Source: Anaerolineae bacterium
GTDB lineage: Bacteria > Chloroflexota > Anaerolineae > Promineifilales > Promineifilaceae
NCBI GenBank assembly: GCA_014879345.1
Contig: JACSSI010000235.1
Coordinates: forward strand, 1-7,243
Length of the DNA stretch: 7,243 nt
Direction of reading: 5' to 3'
Part shown: positions 1-6,255 of the stretch, one piece after another
How positions within the stretch are numbered: the stretch's first letter is position 1
Layout of the letters: every line of letters starts with the position of its first letter
The notes under the pieces: model-generated
The model's database searches: none
The model's input: only the letters and a program-made list of their open reading frames with translations
Told to the model about the DNA's origin: nothing
Translations under genes and position numbers: made by a program

Positions 1-4
1 TATG

Positions 5-64
5 AGACTACAAAAGTCTCCTCAAATTTAATGCCAATTCGTATTGGCAAGACTTTTGTAGTCT
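5..64. repeat. Nested palindrome at the left end (full repeat unit head)
   Basis: The 15-mer AGACTACAAAAGTCT at 5-19 is the exact reverse complement of the 15-mer at 50-64. Each 15-mer is also a 5-bp stem with a 5-nt loop. Between them lie a 12-nt spacer (20-31) and the 7-bp stem palindrome at 32-49. The stretch can therefore fold either as three small hairpins or as one large cruciform with an inner hairpin. The right-hand copy contains the equivalents of 32-49 and 50-64 but ends before the equivalent of 5-19. The left copy thus shows that the repeat unit extends beyond the 68 bp shared by both ends. Confidence 0.85.
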
Positions 65-93
65 GCTTTATTACACAAAAACTAACCGCACCC
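26..93 (+). repeat. Left copy of a 68-bp inverted repeat bounding the window
   Basis: This 68-bp stretch is the reverse complement of 7176-7243, with one mismatch (A at 70 against C at 7199). Homology stops sharply after the CCC at 91-93. Within it lie the palindrome TGCCAAT-tcgt-ATTGGCA (32-49) and, directly adjoining, the hairpin AGACT-tttgt-AGTCT (50-64). It continues with an A/T-rich tail ending in ACTAACCGCACCC. No transposase or other protein is encoded in it. It may be one copy of a dispersed non-coding palindromic repeat, or one terminus of a larger element. Confidence 0.93.
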
Positions 94-269
94 CTCTGGA
101 TTCTGACTTGTCATCTGCCTTACACACTCGTACAATCCCACTCTTCAATAACAGAAAATAATCCGCAGATTGACGACCTTTGGGTCGGTGCAGATTGCGC
201 AGATTTTAGGTTTTTCCTCTGCTCTTTTGCGCCTCTGCGTTAAAAAGATAAAAAAAGCAGGAGAAACGC
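94..269. repeat. Non-coding leader with GCAGATT / CTCTGC intergenic repeat
   Basis: No convincing gene is present. GCAGATT occurs three times (165-171, 190-196, 199-205), and CCTCTGC occurs at 216-222 and within GCCTCTGCGTTA at 231-242. A small hairpin, CGACC-tttg-GGTCG, lies at 174-187. This low-complexity arrangement resembles intergenic repeats that recur in many environmental genomes (general recollection, not searched). The ribosome-binding site of the next gene (AGGAG, 259-263) closes the spacer. I see no convincing promoter. Confidence 0.45.
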
Positions 270-503
270 ATGGCTGTAACAGTCGATAAGCAAAAAGAAC
301 AACAAGAAGCACTGAAAAAAATCAAAGCCGGACTGGCAACCAAAGTCCGCATATTAGCTGGCGATCATGCTTGCCCGGTATGTAAAACCTTGGAAGGTGT
401 CTACGAATTTGACGACGTGCCTGAACTTCCCCACGAAGGCTGCTCCCACGTCGATGGCTGCCGCTGTTTTTATGCGCCGGTGCTAGATCGCTTTGGCCCC
501 TAG
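270..503 (+). CDS. Small Cys-rich protein with phage-head-protein-like C-terminal motif
   Basis: A 77-residue protein of unknown function. Its ATG follows an AGGAG six bases upstream, which fixes the start. Residues 6-25 are Lys/Gln/Glu-rich and probably helical. Residues 32-71 carry the pattern D-H-A-C35-P-V-C38, L-E-G, D-V-P-E-L-P-H, C58, C64-R-C66. This CPxC, LxG, D-P-LPxH, CRC arrangement resembles the C-terminal segment of Mu-F-like phage head morphogenesis proteins, where the cysteines are thought to bind a metal or stabilise the fold. Here the segment stands alone, without the large head-protein domain and without phage neighbours. It is probably a small zinc-binding or disulfide-stabilised cytoplasmic protein; no signal peptide or membrane segment is visible. 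That it is a gene is quite sure; its role is not. Confidence 0.85.
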   Translation: MAVTVDKQKEQQEALKKIKAGLATKVRILAGDHACPVCKTLEGVYEFDDVPELPHEGCSHVDGCRCFYAPVLDRFGP

Positions 504-512
504 CTGAAGGAA

Positions 513-565
513 GATCAAAGATTAAGGATTCAGGATAGCGCGTGTTCAATCTTTAATCTTTGATC
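513..565. repeat. 18-bp stem-loop between the Cys-rich gene and the HIT gene
   Basis: GATCAAAGATTAAGGATT (513-530) pairs with 548-565 across a 17-nt loop. The stem is 18 bp, with 17 Watson-Crick pairs and one position that is G-U in RNA. It begins 10 bases after the TAG of the upstream gene, so it could act as a transcript 3' end or a processing site. No T-run follows it, so it is not a standard intrinsic terminator. The right arm repeats AATCTTT twice. It ends only 8 bases before the apparent start of the HIT gene, so it occupies the place where a ribosome-binding site should be. Confidence 0.8.
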
Positions 566-573
566 ATGACTGT

Positions 574-957
574 TTGTTCTACCTTCGCCGCTTCCTCTTC
601 TATCTGGCCAGAACGGCCGTTGTCGGCACAATCATTGGTTGGATATTTGCTCATATGAGTTTTGCCATTCCCGTTAATCGCTTGCGTGAAACCGACCTGC
701 TGCTGGCATTTCATCACCCGAAACCCAGTTACCCCCTGCACATCCTCATCGTGCCCAAGCGCCCAATCTGCAGCATGATGACCCTGCAACCCAGCGATGC
801 CGATTTCCTGGTAGACCTCATGGCAGCCGTGCAAAGTCTCGTGCAAGAATTCAACCTAGACGACACAGGCTACAGCCTCATCACCAACGGCGGCGATTAT
901 CAGGATGTGCCGCAGCTCCATTACCACCTCTATTCTTTCGACGAAAAATTCAAGTAA
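574..957 (+). CDS. HIT-family (histidine triad) protein with N-terminal hydrophobic segment
   Basis: A 127-residue member of the HIT superfamily of nucleotidyl hydrolases and transferases. The core covers about residues 36-121. HHPKPSYPLHILIVPKR (47-63) is the usual first strand pair, and LITNGGDYQDVPQLHYHL (102-119) is the nucleotide-binding and catalytic end. The triad reads Q114-L-H116-Y-H118-L-Y: the first His of HxHxHxx is Gln, while the middle His, the nucleophile in the family, is kept. Residues 7-34 are strongly hydrophobic (LFYLARTAVVGTIIGWIF) and may form a membrane anchor or amphipathic helix. Start choice is uncertain: TTG at 574 has no ribosome-binding site, the frame is closed by TAA at 523, and the only in-frame ATG is at 655 (residue 28), which would remove most of the hydrophobic segment. 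I prefer TTG because the peptide before Met28 looks like real coding sequence. Substrate unknown. Confidence 0.85.
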   Translation: MFYLRRFLFYLARTAVVGTIIGWIFAHMSFAIPVNRLRETDLLLAFHHPKPSYPLHILIVPKRPICSMMTLQPSDADFLVDLMAAVQSLVQEFNLDDTGYSLITNGGDYQDVPQLHYHLYSFDEKFK

Positions 958-1115
958 TAATACAAGTAGCCGTAGCCTGAGTCTTTCGGCAAGCTCAAGA
1001 ATCACTTGTCGAAGGCGAAGGCGGGTGGCGCGAACCGCTTTGGCTTCGATGGTTCGACTAAGCTCACCAACCTCAGTTTTAGCCGCTGCTACACATATCT
1101 CAGCAAGGAGTAAAA
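958..1115. repeat. Spacer with clustered TTCG-AAGCTCA palindromic repeats
   Basis: The 158-bp spacer has no credible gene. TTCGGCAAGCTCA (985-997) and TTCGACTAAGCTCA (1053-1066) are related copies in the same orientation. CACTTGTCGAAGG (1003-1015) is a partial copy in the opposite orientation, giving a broken palindrome over about 983-1019. A similar sequence lies in the convergent spacer near 3633-3654 on the opposite strand. The spacer ends with the ribosome-binding site AAGGAG (1105-1110) of the pentapeptide-repeat gene. Confidence 0.5.
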
Positions 1116-1502
1116 ATGGATAGTCAAGAGTTACAAACACGCTATGACGCTGGCGAACGAGGCTTTCAAGGGGCCGATTTAAGCGGCGTTGATCTATATG
1201 AAGCACAGCTTGAAGGCATTGACTTGAGCGACGCGACAGTGACAAATGCCAATTTGAGTATGGCAAATTTAAGTGGCAGCAACTTGAGTCGGGCAAATCT
1301 GGCGGATACCAATCTGAGTGGCACGATCCTCAAAGGGGCTAATCTGAGCCAAGCCAACTTGGCCAGAGTCGATTTAAGCTGGGCTAATTTGAGCCAGGTT
1401 AATTTAACCGAAGCTGATTTAACGGAAGCCAATATGAAGATGGCAATTTTAGTCCGTACGCGCTTTCGGCAAACGATCATGCCCGATGGTACAAAAAGGT
1501 AG
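1116..1502 (+). CDS. Pentapeptide-repeat protein
   Basis: A 128-residue protein made almost wholly of pentapeptide repeats of the form A(D/N)LSx. The central hydrophobic residue recurs every fifth position without a break from F17 to M122 (L22, L27, L32, L37, V42, L47 and so on): 22 repeats, or about five and a half turns of the right-handed quadrilateral beta-helix known for this family. The N-terminal cap contains YDAGERGFQGADL (10-22), common in such proteins, and the chain ends in MPDGTKR. There is no signal peptide, membrane segment or extra domain, so it is probably cytoplasmic. The start is firm: AAGGAG lies five bases before ATG. Some family members mimic DNA and bind gyrase (Qnr, MfpA), but nothing here singles that out, and most relatives have no known role. 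Confidence 0.95.
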   Translation: MDSQELQTRYDAGERGFQGADLSGVDLYEAQLEGIDLSDATVTNANLSMANLSGSNLSRANLADTNLSGTILKGANLSQANLARVDLSWANLSQVNLTEADLTEANMKMAILVRTRFRQTIMPDGTKR

Positions 1503-1599
1503 TACCTTTGCAGTTGTCTTCCTGTACAATGTTCAATCAATTTGCAATGAAGTAACGTTCCCCCCTGTTGTTCCAACCTAATAAAATCGGAGACAAGTC

Positions 1600-3594
1600 A
1601 TGAAAAAGAGTTTTGGAATCTTTCTAAGTTTATTGTTGCTGCTGGGCTTAATGGTAGCGTGTGGCGGAGAGGAAGACCTCTCCGATGAGTACTATGATGA
1701 AGAGTCAGAGGCGTATGGGGAGGAAACGGCCGTTATCCCCCAAACAGACGAAGTTACCCAAGCCGAACCCAGCGATAAAAACGCCGATCAAGCCTCCCTC
1801 ATTCCCGCAGAATGCTTTGACAGCGAAGACGCCTTTTGGGAATGTGATGAAGAAGGCTTAATCCCAGTTGACTGTTGGGACGATGACGATGAGTTTATCG
1901 AAGCCTGCTATGATTTGGTAGACTCAGCACCTGCTGAGACCGATTCTTCTTCAGCAGATGAAGAAGAGCGTGCAGACGAAGTTGCTGCAGCGCCTGCTAA
2001 TGCAGAAACACCAGCCAATGGTGCCGCAGACAGCGGTTTTCGCCCTGAAGTAGATGGTTTTAGCTTTGAAAACTACGGTGGAGAAGATTACATCGTCAAT
2101 TTAACGGCCGTAGAAATGCAGCGCATGTTTGGCGACCAAGCCTGTGCCAACCAGACAAACGGCTGCACCCTCACTCCACCCGCCCGCCAATGGATGGAAC
2201 AGATGAACGAAGGCATGAGCGGCGGTCATTGTGAAGGTATGGCCGTTCTCAGTTCGCTGATGTACTACGATAAAGTTGAACCGGCCGAGTTTGGGGGCAA
2301 CCTCACCAATGAGTTAAGTTTAGACAACGAAGCGCTGCAACGTGAAATTGCCTACTGGTGGGTGACACAAGCCACCTGGCCCGGCGGCTATGAAAAAGTA
2401 AACGAATCCCCCAGCGCTGTGCTCGATACCATGATAAACGCCTTTGCTGACGGCAAATCGGCCACTGAATGGTGGGCATTGGGCATCTACAAACGAGATT
2501 TTTCGGGCGGACACGCCATCACCCCCTATGCCGTTGAAGATCAAGGCAATGGTCTCTACCACGTATTTGTTTATGATAACAACTACCCCAACGAAACGCG
2601 CATCATGGAAATCAATAGGGACGAAGAAACCTGGTCTTATGAAGCATCAACAAATCCCGACGTAGAAGCCGACTTGTACGAAGGTGATATCGACACCCAG
2701 ACCTTGGAAGTCGTTGCCATTTCACCCAGATTGCAAGAGCAGGAAGGCGATTTTTCTGAGGCATCAGCCCCCAATACTGGGCATAATTCGACGGCAAAAC
2801 TATCCCCCACAAACCCGGATGTAATTCAAGTGTGGCTGGATGGTGAGACAAACCTATTGATTACCACCGAAGACGGCCGTCGCATTGGCTGGCTAGACGA
2901 TGGCTCATTTGTCAATGAAATTGAAGGTGCAGACTCCGCCAATCTGAGATTTGGCATTGATGTCTGGGATATTGATGAAGAACCTGTTTACTTGCTCCCC
3001 ACTGATGTTGAGTCGTTTACGGTAACAGTCGATGGCTCGCAGTTGGAAGAAGCCAGTCCCGCCGAAGTTACCATCATTGGCCCTGGCTATACCATGGTCA
3101 TCGAAGATTTGTGGCTCGACCCAGGTGAAAGCGACAGCATTGATATTGAAAAATTTGGGCCACAATACTATGGCATGACCTACAGCAGCGATTACAGCGA
3201 CTCGCCCGATATTGTCTTTGGCATCGAAACCGATGACGCCGACTATGAATTTATTCTACGCGGCACAGACCTGGAACCGGGTGGTGCGTTTAATGTGGAG
3301 TTAGATTATCCCAATGGAGATTTCATTCTCAATACCACCGGTCAGGAAGAGTATGGTATTTACCAACTGTTGATTCTGCGCATTGATGATGAAGGTGAGC
3401 ATGTTTTTGGTCACAATGAAATCGTGTTGGAACCCAACGACACCATGTACGCCAACTTCCTCGATTGGGAAGGCGAAGGCAGCAGTCTTTACCTCGATTT
3501 TGATTATGAAAGTGACGGCACTTTGGATGATTACATCGAGTTAGAAGACCGAGAAGATTTCTACGATGATTTCTATACAGACTGGGAAGAATAG
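1600..3594 (+). CDS. Large acidic lipoprotein with putative papain-like Cys/His/Asx domain
   Basis: A 664-residue exported lipoprotein. MKKS, a hydrophobic run (5-19) and the lipobox-like MVAC with Cys21 mark a signal peptide II substrate; GGAG seven bases upstream fixes the ATG. Residues 24-155 are an acidic, Ala/Glu/Asp-rich linker with two 20-residue Cys-containing repeats (67-85 and 87-105). Residues about 155-375 look like a globular enzyme domain: GGHCEGMA (Cys211), SGGHAITPYAV (His305) and VYDNNYPNETR (Asp326/Asn327) follow the Cys...His...Asx order of papain-fold cysteine peptidases and transglutaminases. From about 400 to the end come beta-rich segments (for example LLITTEDGRRIGW), ending in a very acidic tail. 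The protein should be anchored on the outer face of the membrane. Peptidase activity is inferred from residue order only; a binding or inactive role is possible. I do not recognise a named gene. Confidence 0.93.
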   Translation: MKKSFGIFLSLLLLLGLMVACGGEEDLSDEYYDEESEAYGEETAVIPQTDEVTQAEPSDKNADQASLIPAECFDSEDAFWECDEEGLIPVDCWDDDDEFIEACYDLVDSAPAETDSSSADEEERADEVAAAPANAETPANGAADSGFRPEVDGFSFENYGGEDYIVNLTAVEMQRMFGDQACANQTNGCTLTPPARQWMEQMNEGMSGGHCEGMAVLSSLMYYDKVEPAEFGGNLTNELSLDNEALQREIAYWWVTQATWPGGYEKVNESPSAVLDTMINAFADGKSATEWWALGIYKRDFSGGHAITPYAVEDQGNGLYHVFVYDNNYPNETRIMEINRDEETWSYEASTNPDVEADLYEGDIDTQTLEVVAISPRLQEQEGDFSEASAPNTGHNSTAKLSPTNPDVIQVWLDGETNLLITTEDGRRIGWLDDGSFVNEIEGADSANLRFGIDVWDIDEEPVYLLPTDVESFTVTVDGSQLEEASPAEVTIIGPGYTMVIEDLWLDPGESDSIDIEKFGPQYYGMTYSSDYSDSPDIVFGIETDDADYEFILRGTDLEPGGAFNVELDYPNGDFILNTTGQEEYGIYQLLILRIDDEGEHVFGHNEIVLEPNDTMYANFLDWEGEGSSLYLDFDYESDGTLDDYIELEDREDFYDDFYTDWEE

Positions 3595-3610
3595 CCTGGC
3601 GTTTTTACTC

Positions 3611-3661
3611 ATGTCTTGCTGAGTGCAACAGCCTGTCCTGAGCAAGGCCGAAGGAAAGCAT
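3611..3661. repeat. Imperfect palindromic repeat in the convergent spacer
   Basis: CTTGCT (3615-3620) pairs with AGCAAG (3641-3646), and short CATG-containing ends (about 3610-3614 and 3659-3663) lie outside them. The right half, CCTGAGCAAGGCCGAAGG, read on the opposite strand gives CCTTCGGCCTTGCTCAGG. This resembles the TTCGGCAAGCTCA element in the spacer at 983-1000, so the two spacers probably carry members of one repeat family in opposite orientations. No T-run follows closely. It begins soon after the stop of the lipoprotein gene and may form its transcript 3' end. Confidence 0.4.
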
Positions 3662-3760
3662 GACGCGAACTCCAGCTAATCCTAAAGAGTCATCTTTGCA
3701 TGTTTTCAAGCAAAACAAGGTGGTTGGTCTTTTTTGTTAGGTATGTTTCAAATGAGTTGG

Positions 3761-3816
3761 CAGAGTGAGCACGCCCTCGTGCCGTCACCCGTTCGCACGA
3801 GGGCGTGCTCACTCTG
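3761..3816. repeat. Perfect 22-bp stem-loop between convergent genes
   Basis: The 22 bases at 3761-3782 are the exact reverse complement of 3795-3816, around a 12-nt loop (3783-3794). The arm starts CAGAGTGAGCACGCC and is GC-rich, so the RNA hairpin would be very stable from either strand. It lies 14 bases beyond the permease stop and 166 bases beyond the lipoprotein stop, a fitting place for a bidirectional 3'-end structure. Neither side has an adjacent T-run: the nearest, TTTTTT at 3730-3735, is 25 bases outside the stem. It is either a factor-dependent or processing-type terminator, or a palindromic dispersed repeat. Confidence 0.85.
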
Positions 3817-3830
3817 CCCCTCAACTGAAT

Positions 3831-6245
3831 TTACCCATATGCCAAACTCTCGCGCACACTGATGCGCGTGGCCGCATGAGCCGGAATCAGCGAGGCCAGG
3901 AACGCAATCGCCAAAATAGCCGCCAGCCAGATGAAAACGCCCCCCGTGCTAAACTGAAAATCAAGGTCAATTTGCAAAATTGTCTGCCCCATCAGATTTG
4001 CTACCGGTCGCGCAATAACGAACGCCAACGGCACGGCAATAAACCAACTGAGCAAGCCTTGCAGCACCCCTTCCATGATAAACATCGTCATAATGGTGGC
4101 TGATTCCGCCCCGATGGAGCGCAGCACACCAATTTCGCGGGTGCGCTCCACCACGCTGATCCACAGCGACCCCATCAAGCCAATGCCGCCGACAATGCCC
4201 ATCACCAATGCCAGGCCAAAAAGCATATTATTGACAATGCTGAATTGATTGTAAGCATATGCTTCGTCTTGAGCTTTGGTGCGGCTGAAAAAATAGCTCG
4301 TTTCGATTTGATTGTCCTGGAAACGGTCGCTGAGTGCTGCCATCATATCGGCCGTATAGTCGCCATCACTGATTTCAGTGCTGATGGCGACCTGGTTGGC
4401 TCGATTCGCCTTCTTGGTAACATCGACCAGCGCCGATTCTGGCACGTAAATGGGATCTGTGGTGATGGGATCGGCTGAAATAAGTTGATGCGTGCCGATG
4501 ACTTCCCATTCGGCGTCACCGAGGTTGCCAAAGTCGATGGTAATGATGTCGCCGATGTTGACGTTGTTGAAGGCGGCGGTGTCCTGGCTAATGACTGCTT
4601 TTCTGCCTGTTTCGTCTGGGGTTAGCCAACGGCCGTTTACAATATAAGGTTGGTACATGTCACTGCCTTGGGGGATACCGTACACTTCTGCACCCAGTCC
4701 GGCCGTGTCCTTCATCTGTTCCCCCTCGCGCAGTACCGTTCCCGTCACCGTAAACCACGCTTCTGCTTTTGCCACCCCAGGCATACTTTCAGCAATCGCT
4801 TCCACCTGGTCAGAGCGTTGTATCCCTTGGAAGAAAATACGCATGTCGTAGTTGCGCCGGTTGAGTTCATTGTCCAGCGTCATCGTCATGGAAGAAGCCA
4901 GCGTCATCGTCATCAGGAACATCGTGCCGGCCAAAATAAGCACAAGCTGCGTCAAGCCCAATCGCCCCTTGCGCCGAAACATATTGCCCAGGGCGATGGA
5001 GTAAGGCGAGGGCAGCAGCTTTTCGCCCAGCTTGTCGATGGCGCGATCCAGCCGCGAGGAGCCAAAATCGCCGCCAATGCCATAAGAGGCGATGGCTTCG
5101 CGCACGGAAATATGGGCGCCGCTGAGCACAGGCCACAGCGCCGCCAACAACGGGGCTAAAATGGCAGCCAGAATTTGCAACACAACCGCCAAAGTCGAGA
5201 ACTGAAAGGTCTCATAATCAATGTTGAAGATGCCCAGAAACCATTCTGTGCCTAAATAAGCGGCAATCACACCCGCTGGCAGGGCAATCGCCAGCGCCAA
5301 AAAGCCATAAATGAGCACACTCGCCAAATATACTTTGATGATGATAGTGGAGGTGCCGCCAATCGCTTTGATGACGCCGATTTGGTCAGTTTGCTGGGTG
5401 ATGATGGCGGTCATGGTGTTGGCGACGATGATGACGCTGGTGAGCAGCGAGACCACCGCCAGAATTTGCAAGACGAGCGTAATACCAGCGATAAACGGCC
5501 GTCCCCAATGCTCATCTGGGTCTTGATAAATAGTAACAGCGATGCCTTTGCCCTGTTTAGCCAACTGCTCTTTGATGGCAGCGGCACGGTCACGGGCGTA
5601 GGCTTCGCTGTATGGCTCTACACGCACCAGCATTTGCGTAAACTGCCCCTCGGGAATGCCAAACCGCGCCAGACCCGCACCATCGACGAAGAAGTAGGCA
5701 TTGCCGCCAAAGTCGGGCGGCGGCACAAAAGGATGCCGAATTTTGCCGGTGATGGGAAAGGCGCGGTCGGTGCCATCCAGTTCAAAGATCACTTCGTCGC
5801 CCATGTCGATGCCATAATACTCACTGGTGATGCGCTCAACCCCGACGCCTTGATTCTCCGGCCAAGCCCCCTCTTTGAGAACGAGCCAATCGTAGGTCTG
5901 GTCTTCGTACTCATCCCGCATGACCAGAGTAGCGCCTTCCCAACGGCCGTTTTCCTCCGTCTTATAGCGTACAGATGTAATATTCATCACTTCCACATCC
6001 GCCACCCCTGGAATGCGGCCTAAAGACTCAATCGTGTCCCGGTCGGCCGTGCCGCGCAGCACAATGTTCATGTGCGACGGCGCTACCGCCTGATGCGCCG
6101 CATCCATCGACGATTGTAATTGATCCACCAGACCAAAAATCGTACCAATAGCAAACACACCGGAGGCAATGCTCAACACCGCCAACAACGTGCGCGATTT
6201 ATGCTGCCAAATGTCAGACCAAACTTTGTACCAGATGACGCTCAT
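3831..6245 (-). CDS. ABC transporter permease with two FtsX domains (MacB/LolC-type)
   Basis: An 804-residue membrane protein, about twice a MacB or LolC chain, built as two similar halves. Half one has a membrane helix (18-40), an extracytoplasmic MacB periplasmic-core-like domain (about 45-250) and three helices (about 251-281, 300-335, 350-372). Half two repeats this: helix 428-452, outer domain about 455-660, helices about 671-697, 715-746 and 769-789. The halves share IGVIKAIGG (289-297) and IGVLRSIGA (705-713), the FtsX loop that touches the ATPase, and ISVREAIASYG (379-389) and ISVRESLAYG (795-804). Members of this ABC class move or release extracytoplasmic substrates rather than carry solutes through a channel; here the substrate is unknown. 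One polypeptide could replace the usual permease dimer. The ATPase gene lies 60 bases upstream on the same strand. No ribosome-binding site is visible before the ATG, so translation may depend on the upstream gene. Confidence 0.95.
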   Translation of the reverse strand: MSVIWYKVWSDIWQHKSRTLLAVLSIASGVFAIGTIFGLVDQLQSSMDAAHQAVAPSHMNIVLRGTADRDTIESLGRIPGVADVEVMNITSVRYKTEENGRWEGATLVMRDEYEDQTYDWLVLKEGAWPENQGVGVERITSEYYGIDMGDEVIFELDGTDRAFPITGKIRHPFVPPPDFGGNAYFFVDGAGLARFGIPEGQFTQMLVRVEPYSEAYARDRAAAIKEQLAKQGKGIAVTIYQDPDEHWGRPFIAGITLVLQILAVVSLLTSVIIVANTMTAIITQQTDQIGVIKAIGGTSTIIIKVYLASVLIYGFLALAIALPAGVIAAYLGTEWFLGIFNIDYETFQFSTLAVVLQILAAILAPLLAALWPVLSGAHISVREAIASYGIGGDFGSSRLDRAIDKLGEKLLPSPYSIALGNMFRRKGRLGLTQLVLILAGTMFLMTMTLASSMTMTLDNELNRRNYDMRIFFQGIQRSDQVEAIAESMPGVAKAEAWFTVTGTVLREGEQMKDTAGLGAEVYGIPQGSDMYQPYIVNGRWLTPDETGRKAVISQDTAAFNNVNIGDIITIDFGNLGDAEWEVIGTHQLISADPITTDPIYVPESALVDVTKKANRANQVAISTEISDGDYTADMMAALSDRFQDNQIETSYFFSRTKAQDEAYAYNQFSIVNNMLFGLALVMGIVGGIGLMGSLWISVVERTREIGVLRSIGAESATIMTMFIMEGVLQGLLSWFIAVPLAFVIARPVANLMGQTILQIDLDFQFSTGGVFIWLAAILAIAFLASLIPAHAATRISVRESLAYG

Positions 6246-6255
6246 AGTTAGTGGT

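Noticed and set aside
165..205. CRISPR array from the repeated GCAGATT units
   Set aside because: Repeats are only seven bases with spacing of 2 and 18 bases, no cas genes are present and there are no regular spacers.
31..243. 70-codon open frame starting inside the left inverted repeat
   Set aside because: It begins within the palindrome, has no ribosome-binding site, and runs through repetitive spacer sequence; composition is not protein-like.
1525..1530. TACAAT as a -10 box for the lipoprotein gene
   Set aside because: No reasonable -35 lies 16-18 bases upstream and the extended -10 TG is wrongly spaced.
1166..1576. 136-codon minus-strand frame opposite the pentapeptide-repeat gene
   Set aside because: The five-residue DNA periodicity keeps the opposite frame open; its Leu/Lys-rich pseudo-repeats mirror the real gene.
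3701..3735. TGTTTT-caagc-AAAACA hairpin followed by a T-run as an intrinsic terminator
   Set aside because: The stem is short and AT-rich and the TTTTTT run begins 12 bases after it, too far for a standard intrinsic terminator.
4650..5159. 169-codon plus-strand frame inside the permease gene
   Set aside because: It is fully contained in a confident FtsX permease read on the other strand, and its His/Arg/Gln-rich sequence is typical of an antisense shadow.
5382..6023. 213-codon plus-strand frame inside the permease gene
   Set aside because: It is antisense to the conserved N-terminal half of the permease, lacks a start signal and shows no recognisable domain.
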